64,000 bases of DNA, taken from positions 13,393,073 through 13,457,072 of the forward strand of contig OX393562.1 of NCBI GenBank assembly GCA_947652115.1, read 5' to 3'. A program made the translations under genes and the position numbers. The DNA is from Blastomussa wellsi (Eukaryota > Cnidaria > Anthozoa > Scleractinia > Plerogyridae). Under the pieces are notes generated by a model. It saw only the letters and a list, made by a program, of their open reading frames with translations, had not been told where the DNA came from and did no database searches. The first letter of the stretch is position 1. Each line of letters begins with the position of its first letter. Below, one piece after another: positions 1 through 12,200 of the stretch.

Positions 1-288
1 TAATTTATACTAATTGAGTTTAGAACTCGAAAAAATGTGGTTAATTTGTTCTGCAGCTACAGGGTTAGACATTTCACATTCTAAATTTCAAATAAGTTTT
101 TATCAAAAGTTATAATGTGTAGTTCCAGAATACTGGTATGTCCATACTCGCCTCACCGAAGGAATTGGAAATTGCGTGGTGTGGGAAGCTTAATTGGAAT
201 TTCCAGAGGGGTAGGGGTCTTAGAAAAACTCCCTTCCATAGGGGAGGTGTGGATATTTTATGGAACTACACAGTTTTTATTCTAACAG

Positions 289-3200
289 GATAATCAAGCC
301 CTGGGAATTGGTTCTGGATCAACAATAGTATTTGCAGTTGAACGTATTGGTGAGTTGATTTTTAAGTCCTTGAATTATTCTTTTTTCTAATTATTGGTAG
401 AGTTGAGGCATGATAGCTCTGGGAGTGTGTGTGGTGGGGGTACTAAGGTACAATTGCAGTCCTATTGCAGTCCTGTGATTTTCATATCCAGAATATATTT
501 CAGTGGGGCCCTGTTTATTGGAATTGAGAACCACCCCTTGCACCTTATGCTTCCCAAGTATGAGGAGTTGTACTCAATTACAATCTCAGATCTGGTGTTA
601 GTCGTATCATGCGTCCTTCTTGTAGAACTAAGCGCACGCAAGAGTTTGTCACTTACAAGTACATCTAGGAACTTGTATTGTTTTTTATGCAATATCGTTT
701 TTGTATTTATATCTTAGTAGTCATTATATCTATATTTTAGTATTATATAATATTGTATGAGTTTTTTAATAAACAGTCATTATTATGGTAAAATTTCATG
801 TCTTGACCGGTCCTGACAGACACTTTACAACCGTGACAGTGAAATCTTTAAAAGAAATCCAGAATGCAAAAACTTCAATCTGCAAAAGGTGAACAACATG
901 CAGTATTTTTAGTGAAAGGAACTTACTGATGACATAACTGGAATTAAAAATAGAAAGAAGACCAGACTTGGCTGTACATATGCTTCTTAAAAACAAAGGC
1001 CATAAACTTATTAATTACAAACAAATATGATCAAATAAATTAAACATGAAACATGTTATGAATCCCAACTGGCAGGAGGATGACTAGCTGGCTATTTACA
1101 AAGTGTGGTTGATTTTGGGACCTAGGAAAACAAATCCAGATATTGGCAGAGAGGATGGACTAGAACCCGCAAGGGTTTCAATAAAATTTGAAGTATATAC
1201 AGTAGGCAGCCGGTTTGACTAGAGTAACCGACTGCTTTTTGCGAATCATTCTCTCATTTAAATTTAGGAAAAAAGTAGCAAACGTTTCTAAGCAAAGTAA
1301 AATGAAGTAGCCGACACTTTTCGTTGTCCGTCAGTGCTTAATTGAAAGCACTGAACCCGGGATCACTAGATCGCAAGTCCAGCCCCCAAGTACAAGTACA
1401 AGACCAAGCTGCCTCCACAAATATATACTGTGTGCATCATGATCAGAAACAGGGTGAAACTCAATTGTCGACAGGTGTTAAAGTCTTAACAATGTCCTAT
1501 TTAATGCCTGAAATAACCACTTAAACTTTCTATTGCATTATTTTTATCTCTTTCAGACTTATGTTTTCATTTAGTATCCTGGGTCTGGTTGTTTGAAAGG
1601 CAGTTAGCGTTAAACCAAGATTAAAAGTTAAACTTTCTTCTTAGTGTAAGGCAGAACTGAAAACTCGCTGAAAAGCTGTATGACTACATTCTGGCTTAGT
1701 CTCCTCTGCAGCCCTTATTAGGGTCATCACGCACCGCTCCTCCCCAGTAATGGCCACATTCCTTTCCCTTTGTTTAGACTTCGCGTGATGATTGCAAAAT
1801 TCACCAACCACACAGTAACTAATTGTTATTATTGCTAAAACCAATCACGTATCAGTAGTTTGTCAATGACGCCAGTTTCCCACCTGAATTTAACAGGTCC
1901 TTCGCGAGATCTCAGAGATTTCCAGTGTATATAAAAAACTCCTGAGAAAAATAGTTGACAGTAGTTCCAGGTACTTCAATTGTTCGTCGCCTTCTAAAGA
2001 GTAACAAAATTGTCAATTTTGGGAAAGGTTCACTCGACATTGCTGAAATAACTCAATCTTCGCTATCGTCTGTAGAGCTTGAGACAAATTCTACCAGCAA
2101 CTTATAAAATTTCATAGAGCATCAGATTTTCTGAAACAACTACAGCAAGAAATTGAAGAGGTATTCAATACAAGAGGAAAACCCAGGACAAAGCGACTGC
2201 TACAACCAAATAAGACGGATAAGAATGGTAACAATAACACTACATCGAGGATCCGGAAAGGAACCCAAATGGCTAGGAAATGTCATGGAAAGCGAAAACG
2301 CTATTGGGAGTTTCATTTGTCTGTTTTCAATGTTTGATGTTTAGTTATGTCTTAAAACAGAAGTATCCAGTCTAGGACTTTTCTTTTTTAAAACTGTGCA
2401 CATTGAGCAGTGTTTAGAGCAATACGATTCAGCAGAAGACAAGCATTCAAAACCATAAACTGACCCCACTATAAACACGCACCAGACCAAAGGCTAGCCT
2501 GCATGCAGCCGTCTATTATGATTCCTAAAGCGGAAAAATGACGTCTGCGAAACAGCATCGCTAATCATGTTCTATTTCTGATTGGTTGCTTGACAGTAAG
2601 CATTGTTAGACTATGATTATGATTGGCTCTCACCTCGAAACGCTCAACATAATTTATGCTCGGGGGTTTCTTTTGACATGTAATCAAAACATAATCTAAC
2701 ATATCGACATGTGTACATGTGTGCTGTGTTTTACACAAATTGTGAACCATAACGAAAAAATTCTCGTTCAAAGTCGAGGGCAGTTTGAAGTCCAAGATGA
2801 AATCCATTCCCTGCAGTTTGTACCCCATGACACATCATCGTACATTTGTATTAAAATTGTGCATTGGAAAGTTTCGGAAACAATGAGCACTTCAATGCTT
2901 TCAAGGCAGAATTAACCGTAAACAAGAAGGCTTCGACAATCTCAGACGACAGTGAAGAAAAACCAGCCTCTCCTCAGAAGCGAAATTTCTTGGATGAAAC
3001 GTTTTCTTTGCCGAGTCACCACTTTCATCAACCACCCATAACTCGGTTGGTCAGTGGGGTTCATCAACATAATTTATGTGAAATTTAAATCCGCACAACC
3101 AGATACTGGAACACGATTAGCGACGCTGTTTCGCAGACGTCATTTTTCTGCTTTTGGAATTATAATAGATGGCTGCACGTACGCCAATAAAGAGGAAACA

Positions 3201-6200
3201 CTGCGTTTACTCGAAGGTTTAATAAACGACAACACGTTCGCTTGGCGAGCACATGGAACAGACAAGATGCCAACGCGCGTGCGCAGCGTAAACAACCGCT
3301 GGCTACAATAAACATAACGTAGTGGCGTGGTTGCCTCCTAGTTGTCTCCCTAGTATACAGGCACAGGAGTAAACTGAATGTACATGTGAAATAGACGACT
3401 TAATAAAGGAACATGCAAAGGAAGAACTGAGACAACACTAAAGCTTAACTAAAACTAAAATCATTAAGCACGACGGGTGCCGTCTCTGGTCCCTTAGATT
3501 TGTCCTTCTAAACACTAAACATGAACTACAATGTAAAACTGAAATAAGCACAACGGGTGCAGTCTCTGTCTGGTCCCTTAGATTTGTTATTCGAAGAGTA
3601 GCGAGTAAAATGAAGTAAATACTTTAAGGTAAAGTACAAACATTCCTGGTTCACTACTTTAAGTCCCAGTCCTGAGTTTGCCAAAACGGGGCGCTTCGTT
3701 GGCGGCCAGACCGTCTGGGGGGGACTACAGCAGCAGATTCAGGTGGAGCATCTGAAAGAACCGAGCAGCCTGGAGAGGAGTCTGGGGTGCAAGGTGGTGG
3801 GACAATAGCTGCAGGTACTGGAGGAAGTTCCTGAACAGGGACACTGTCATGTACAGGTTGTGAAACCGTGTGTTGGTCAGGGGCTGGAGGCCGAGTTTCT
3901 GATAGTGAAGGTGCAGGGACAGTGGAGAGTCTTGGTGGTAGAATGACAGGGTCGGCGTCATCATCAGAGTCAAGGGAGGAGGGCTTATGAAGGCCACGAA
4001 TGGGGCCCTGCGGGGACTGAGCCAAAACTGTCGGGGCCACTGGATAGCATTCAGACATAGGCACCGAGTAGATCTTGCTGCGAAACTGGGAGGTGGTGAA
4101 CTTCCGTAGCTCACAAGAAAGATCCTCGCGAACGCTGACCACGAGGTATTTCTCACGGGCTTTCAATTTGTCTCTGTCACCTTTCAAGAAGACTAAGTCG
4201 CCAACGGAGACGGCAACTGGGGGTAGGTTGGTACGTCCACGAGCCTTAGACTTTGCACTGGGTGTGTGATTCTGCAGGCGGGAGTAATTCTGACTAAGGA
4301 TGAGTTGTCTGTCAACTACGGGTAGCTGTTCTCCAGTTAGCTGGTCGCGTTGAGTCCAGACTTCCCGCGCCGAGAGGCCGTCTCGCCGGATGCGGGAGTT
4401 TGCATTTGCAGTTGCTAGTGCCAGAGTGACATCAGACACCGGGCCTCCCTCTGGGGACAAGTTCAGAAGCTCCAAACCGAGCTCCTCTATGGCACGTTCT
4501 GCAACGGGGTTCTTGTTGGGATTCTTGACCCTGCCGATCTCCAAGGTAATTCCATGGGAGGTGAGGATTGGGTCGGTGGCTAGTGCACAGAAACCAGGGG
4601 CAGGATCAACGCGGACTGTCGCACCGCCGTCGTGTAAGGAACACAGCTGGGAACACAGGACTATGATGGCGTTGCGGAGATCCTCATGTTTCTCGCTCTT
4701 GATAAGGGTGGTCAAAGTGTATGAGGAGACTGTCTCTCTTAGTACTAGGATCAATTGTCGGTGACGGCGGGCAACATCAGCAGCGAAGGAAACGCCAATC
4801 GACGGGGGAGGTTGCTCGCTTGACTGGGGCTGGAAGTGTTTAGGGATCGATTTCACAGACTCACAGATGTGACAGGAGGAAGATACAAGGTCAATGGCTC
4901 TGTCAACATCTAGTGCGAAGAAGTATCGGCTGAAGAGACGCTTTGTTTGGTACTTTGAAGGGTGACAAAAACGGATGTGAAGAGCAGTTAATAGGCCACC
5001 TAAAACAGAGCGAGGAACAACCAGGCGCTCACGAGGGGGTTGGAAGGGCTGATGATCTCGCACAACGAGAAGGCCATCAGCAGCGATTACCACATCCTTA
5101 AGGTAACGTTTCACATCGATAATATGAGTGGCCTTCTTAGAGGGTCGGGTGCCTTGGCTAAGGTGAGAATGTGTCCTCCGGAGGTGAGGGCACTCCATCT
5201 GGGTAGCCTGCCAAGCAGCACGGCCAGTGAAGGGCATCTTGACAGAGCCTTGTAGTACGTCACTTACAGAGAGGCTGCGAACAACAGAATCTTCGAGTTC
5301 GACGATAAATTTGCAAATTTGGCAACTAGAGTCCAAACATTCCTTTGGATGTCGGCTTGCATAATCGGAGGGTAGGTTCTCCACTCCGGCAATATGACGG
5401 ACGTGGACGGAATAGCGGCTGACTGTGGACAGGAAGGTGGTGACTCTGGAGCTGGCGGAGAATTCTCCTCTTCTCAGCTTTTCATAAGCTTGAACGCAAG
5501 GTCTGCTGTCAGTGAGTACCTCGGTTGTGTGTGAGGATTGAATGATATAGGGGGCAAAATGTCTTATAGCTGCACCGATAGCTAGGGCTTCAATTTCACA
5601 GGGCAACCAAGTCACTTGATGCTTACGAAGCTTGGCGCTGAAGAATCCAGCCAAGAGCAGCTTCCCATTTCGGTGGACGTACAGTGTGGCTGCAATGCCT
5701 CTATTCTTGATGGCGCCGTCAGTCACTATCCATAAGGCATCTTGTGGCTGGGGGATGGTGATGGTCCGGTTGTCTGCCAATGCACGTTGGGCGGTTTTAA
5801 AGGCCAGCAGTACTTCATCGCACCATACAACCTTTTCTCGGGACTCTTTCCCAGCAGTGGCTTGGTCCAGGGGATCAAGGAGCTCTGCGAATCTTGGAAG
5901 CACACGGCTGAGAACCTTGTAAGCCCCGACGAAGGAACGGAGGCCTTGGACGGTTGAAGGAGGCTCGACTGAGGAAAGTGCGGCCAATTTGTGAGGGCTG
6001 GCTTGTAGGGTGCCATTAGACCACACCCAGCCTAGTACGATAGCCTTTGATGGGCAGATGATAGTTTTGGCTGCGGACAAGCGAAGGTTGTTCTTTTGAA
6101 GTAGGGCAAGAACTCTTCTCCAATGGTCAAGGACTTCAATGGGGCTGTTTCCCCCGACATACAGGTCGTCAGCAATTTTGGCAACACAGCCCTCTTGGAT

Positions 6201-9200
6201 GAGGTCCCCCAGAACTCGGGACATCAGCTCTTCAAGGCAAGTTTCTGACCCTGGCATCCCCATGGCTGAACGAGTGTAAACACGGATGCCTTTAAATGGT
6301 GTCGCAACACCACAGTACTTCATAGATGAATGGGCCAGGGGAATCTGATAGAAAGACTTCAGCAAATCGGTGATAACCAGGTACTTCCATTTCCCGATTT
6401 CACGCAGCACACCATCAACATTGGGCATTAAGGAGGGTTGAGGCTTGCTGTACTGGGCAACTTCTCCGAAGGATGTCACGAGCCTGCTACCACCGTTGGG
6501 CTTCTTCACTAGAAAAGAGGTGTTCAGGTACTCCACATGGACATCGACTTGCTCGGGTTTTGCAAAGACGCCAGCAGATTCAAGCTCATCAAACTTGTCT
6601 TGTAATTCCTCAAGGGTGTTCCTGTTGTACTGCGGAAGCCTGCCTTTGCGTTGAGGAGGGAGGGTGGGGCCAATGTTGACAACAGCCTCAATTTTGCCGC
6701 TCGCTCCATTGTACTTCGAGATGGAGGGGTTGAACACATCATCAAACTCCTGATTGAGGGCAATGAACTTGTCACGAGTGTCCTGATCTAGGCATCCATC
6801 AGGATCAAGGATCACACTGGGTGAGAAAGGCTTGCAGGTGGTTGGAGGAGGAGAGGTAGCAGTGAGTGTGATGGTAGGTGTAGGGGAGGCGGAGGCTTCA
6901 ACAGGTAGGATGTGCCGAACCTGGCAGAGCTGCTCACCACTCTTCAGGAGAATGGGGGAGTCAGTTGTGTTGGAGACACGTACAGCATGATCTACAGCTT
7001 GAATTTGCTGTGGTGGAGGCCAAGCGTCTTCTGGTTTACGAGGAATGTTAGAAGGGCAGTCTAGCCGGGGCTCAAGGGCCCACAAGATGTCAGAGTCAGT
7101 GTCCGAAGGCGTACTGAACTGGACATACTCCCCTGGCAGAATAACTGTACGGCAGGGGTTGCGTAGCAGGAAGGCTTGTGTACGCCGCACATTAGGTTGA
7201 CGGGTATGCCTGGATGGTGAGCTGTAGTGGATGATCTCGGTGCCACCTATCTCAATCTGGCGTTTGGCAGGGCGAACACCAATGTCGTTGCGAACCATGA
7301 AGGGGTTACCGGCCAGGATATCGACGTCTAGCTGACGAACGACAAGGGCATCTAATACAAATGTCCACTGACCACGGGTTAGGGAGCAGTGGACTTCGCC
7401 AATGACATCCATTGGGGTAACACCATCGGCCTGACGAGCCATTTGGGAGGCTGGTGTGATGGGAAAACCATAAAGCTTGGCGGAGGAGGCACGGACCATA
7501 TTGGAAGTTGCACCGGTGTCGAGGGTCAGCCGCACAGGGTGTTCGTGGTAGAATGTGTTAAGGACAGGTGATTGGACTATGCTGACACGAAGGGCTGTTG
7601 GCTCTTCACCCTGGGCTTGTGGGACTACAAGGTCAATGCTCTCATCTAAGGGCTCACACTCATCAGCGCCGAGGTCTTCAGGGTCATCCATAACCATGCG
7701 TGACCGAGCCCATGGTCGACGGTCACGGTCAGGCAGATAACGACAATCTGAAAGGTTGTGTGTGGTGTGTGGGCGACCGGCAGTTTTGCAAAGGACGCAA
7801 GACAGGAAGGGGCGTTGTCGAGATTGGACATGACTACTATTAGGGTGGCGCCTTGGTGTGGAACTGCCAACACGCATGGTTTTCGTATCTTCAATGCTAC
7901 GTAATTCATCCAGGAGAGATGTGAGAGCTTGAGAAATTTCAGGCTTCAATGAAGCCAGGGTCTTGTTGCGTAATTCTGAACCATACTTTTGTTTCACCAA
8001 AGGAGGTAATCCTGGGTGAATGAGCTTGAGCCAGAGGACAACTACGGTGTTCTCGAGAGTGGGGGAGAGGTCTTCATCGGCAGTGACCTGATCTCCATGG
8101 TGTGTTAAGCCGCCATGAACAGAAAGGAGGTTATCCTCAAAGAAAGCCATAAGGCGCTGGAACAGGTCCTCTGGTCTTTCGTCTGGCTGTAGGCTTATGC
8201 TAGCCAAGTCAAGAAAGTGTGCTCCGGTGGACTGAAAACCATAGTGTTGGCGAATTTTCTGCCATATGTCATTCAGCGACGTAGAGTGCTTAACGATGGA
8301 ATTCCTTGAGATCACAGGGCAGAAGTTAGCTATTTGGCCGAGTAGTAGGTCCAGGTGGGCGCTCTTTTGGGCTGCAGTGAGTCGCTGAGCTTCAGGGACC
8401 GTAGTGCCATCGTTGGTAAGGCCCCTACGAGGATTGGCGGCGGTTTGTTTCTGCCAAGTTGCATCAAGGAAGGGGACGAAGTTCTTGTCCAGTGAAAGGA
8501 TGTATATCAGGTTCTGTCGCCAACTTTCGTACGAAGTTATCGTCTCTATTTTTGTTAGTTGCCATTGTTTTGGGGCTCGAGGCGAGGCGGCCATGTTGGA
8601 AAGATCGTAGATCGCTCGCGTGAAATTACGTCGTTGTCACCTTTTTATGGAGTACGGGTCGCAGTATCCAAAATCCACACTTGTTTTAGGGAATCCGAGG
8701 CGTGAGTTAACAGCTGCCACCACGCCAATAAAGAGGAAACACTGCGTTTACTCGAAGGTTTAATAAACGACAACACGTTCGCTTGGCGAGCACATGGAAC
8801 AGACAAGATGCCAACGCGCGTGCGCAGCGTAAACAACCGCTGGCTACAATAAACATAACGTAGTGGCGGTAGGCTAACCAAAGGCCAAATAAAACAGGAA
8901 ATTGTACTAATTTAGCAACCATCAATCAATCCAATCAGTTTGTTTGAAGGTGTGACTATGAATGAGTCGCATGAATGAGTCGCCAATAAAACAAGAGTTG
9001 TGATTGGATAATTAGTCTTGTCACGACTGGCTCAGGAACATGTGAGCCAAGTTGACATTGGCTAATCCACGGAAAGGAATGTGGTTTTGGTTGAAGCAGC
9101 CATTAGTGGGGAGGAGCGCTGCTTGACGACCCTAATAATGGTTGTGAAGGCTTAATCAAGGTTTGAACAACCTGGCCGTGGATTGCAAGAATATTTTATA

Positions 9201-12200
9201 TAATATCTTAAGGTTATATGCTTTTAATTTGTCTCTGTAGCTGAAAGAGTGAAAGGAGAAAATTTGAATTTATTCTGTGTGCCATCATCATTTCAAGTAA
9301 GTGGTTAATGGACAATAAATAAATCAGTTGCATCTTGATTTTTAAGGTGGCTCCTTAGTTATTGCAAGCGAATTCTTCGTTTCCAAACTTTGTGTCATAA
9401 CTTTGTCGGCTTTAGCGCGATGGCAATGAAACTTTGGCAAAACTTTCTCCTATCATTCAGTAATAGTATAATTATATTTGATTTAACTGATGAAAAATAT
9501 TTTTAATGTTATTGCCGTTTTCATGGACCTACCCTCTTGAAAAAATTCGCATCCAGCAAAAAATCAGCACGTATTAACTTAATACATATCATAGCCAAGT
9601 TTGAAGAAAATCGTTGGAGCAGAATTGCGGAAATCTTATGGTCTCTTATGTTCAGTTTATCATTGTTTTTATATTTTCTGTACTTGATGCTCTTTGACAA
9701 AACAAGCCACGAACCTAAATTTCTGTGAGAAGCCTTGCCAATGCTTGCTAAGTCAGAGTGCCAAGCCGATTGTTGATCGTCCAAACTGTTAAAAAGTATT
9801 CACTAGTTCTGTAAACATTATAAAATGGTCGTTAACCTCCTCACACCTTCAAAGTTGCCTTTTACAATATTTTTCGAAAACTGGGGGTAAACTGGGGTAT
9901 AAAACTGGGGTATACCCCAGTTTTATGTCATATTTCCTCCGCGTGAATTTCAAGATATTACAACACTTTTGCCTCGACTTTTGTTGCTTTGCCATGCTGT
10001 GAATTTGAGAATTGCAGTCGGTATTATAACACGCACATGCTCATTTGGTATTCAAAACTATATAAACAAAACTGCTCGTCTGCTTTGCCAGAGATCAGTC
10101 GCAGAGCATGTTACAATATGCAACTACAATTCTCAAATTCACAGCACGGCACAGCAGCAAACATCGAGGCGAAATTCATGCGTAGGAAATATGACACAAA
10201 ACTGGGATATAGTTTTCGAAAAATGTTGTAAAAGACAACTTTGAAGGTGCGAGGAGGTTAAAGACCATTTCATAACGTTTACAGAACTAGCGAATATGTT
10301 TTAACAGTTTGAGCGATCGACAATCGGCTTGGCACTCTAACTTAGCAAGCATTGGCGATGACTCTCACAGAAATTTAGGTTCGTGGCTTGTTTCGTCAAA
10401 GAGAATCAAGTATAAGAAATATAAAAACAATGATAAAGCTGAATATAAGAGACTATAAGATTTTCGCAATTCTGCTCCAATGATTTTTTTGAAACTTGGC
10501 TATGATATGTATTAAGTTAATACATGCTGATTCTAGAAATTTAACAAAAATTTATCAGCAAAATTTTTTGCTGTATGCGATTTTTCTCAAGAGGATAGGT
10601 CCATGAAAACGCCTATACCATTAAACATATTTTTCATCAGTTAAATCAAATATAATTATATTATTACTGAATGATAGGAGAAAGTTTTCCCAAAGTTTCA
10701 TTGCCATCGCGCCAAAGCCGAAAAAGTTATTACGCAAAGTTTGGCAATGACAATTTCGCTCGGAATAACTACGGAGCCACCTTAAATTGTGTATTACCGG
10801 TATGTTTGATTGTCTTGTAGGCCCAACAACTAATCACACAACACAAATTGATTCTAAGTGACCTGGACAGAAGTCCTGAGGTGAGATATGGTGCTACCAG
10901 AAATAAACAATAAGTATGTGTTGTAAGGATATGAACTTTTATAACCCACTGATTAATTAAGACAAAACCCATGACATGTAAAAAATTTGGACAATGGTTA
11001 TCAGACAATATACCATCGCTTGATTTTATGGTACATGTAGAGTGCAAAACAGATGAACAAAGTCACCTTTTCAACTCTAACTTTTCAATCAATTTGCGCT
11101 TATTTCAACCACAATTATGCTAAAATTATCATTTTTGGTTAATTTTTCCTTTTTCAACAAATCACGCTGTGGAATTAATCGGAGGTTTATAAAATAAATA
11201 AACCCCTTTCTGGCTTACTGGCATATTGGGGGATCGTGTCCTTGGCTGAAAGACTGTTCTCAAAAATTTAAAAGTTGCCATCGAAGCTTTGCTCCTCAGC
11301 CAACTGTTTATTTTTCGGACAATCTTTCAGCCTCGCGCATTATCCTTCAATGTACCAGCTGCCTGAACAGGTTAATTTACTAAGTAAAATTTGCTCATGG
11401 CTCCTGTGTCCTACTATTATCAGCATGTACATGCAATTGACAACTTGAAGTTTGATAACTACTTTAATCCATTAACTCCTAAACCGGCATGACAGACGTG
11501 GACCGTTGTTCTGCTTCTGATGTCATCAGCTTTGAACAAAATAGGAATCCCATTTACCCCAGTTCTGCAGGAGAGAAGGAGCTTTCCAATGATACCCAGA
11601 TGATATTGATTGGGCCAATGGAGCTTGAAATATGCACAAAAATGCTTAGAAATTTCCGTCAAAAACTAGGAGGAAAATTTCCCTCACTTACCCTTGGCTA
11701 CTCCATGTTAAGTATTTCCCATGTCATTGATGCTTTCTTGGCAATTCTTGAACCAAAAGCAAGCCCAGTTAAAGATACCAGAAAAGGAGAAAGGAAAAGC
11801 GAAAAAAAAAAAAATAAAAGCCTAAAGAGGTGGGTCGCTTTCTCGTCCAAAATTTCTCGTCCAAAATTTTGATTTGTGCACATGCCCAACCTAAAATGTT
11901 GTTAAATGCGATGCTAGTGAAAAACCTGGCATGTCTTTATTTTGCAAATGCATTTTGGAGAGATTTGAAGCAGATTTAGCCTATAACTGACTAGAAAATG
12001 TTCAAAATGTCTAAAAAATGCAGTTTTTTTTTTGCAAAAATCTCCAGGGTGGTTTAAACAACACTATTTTTATCAATATAATTTGGTTTTATCAACTGGG
12101 TTGATAATGTAAATTGGCCACTGTAAAGAGATTCGAGAGCTGACGTTTCGAGCGTTAGCCCTTCGTCGGAGCGAATCAAGGAATTGTGGGTCGTGTGTGG

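Larger units (their letters stand above)
2486..8885. mobile_element. TIR DNA transposon (non-autonomous) interrupted by an LTR retrotransposon
   Basis: The 9-bp direct repeat ACCAAAGGC occurs at 2486-2494 and 8877-8885. Inside it are terminal inverted repeats: left from 2495 (TAGCCTGCATGCAGCC...) and right ending at 8876 once the nested LTR element is removed. The inverted repeats continue inward for about 70 bp (2511-2580 against 3105-3170). The pre-insertion element would be about 690 bp, with no transposase visible. An 8-9-bp duplication suggests a Mutator-like or hAT-like element; I cannot choose between them. A diverged relative lies at about 55,890-56,165. Confidence 0.75.

Noticed and set aside
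3725..8610. Many open frames on both strands across the retrotransposon
   Set aside because: They overlap the intact 1646-codon polyprotein in other frames and have no domains of their own; shadows of codon bias.
9969..10244. Small proteins inside the foldback element
   Set aside because: Overlapping short frames with no conserved domain, lying in the arms and centre of an inverted repeat; not supported.
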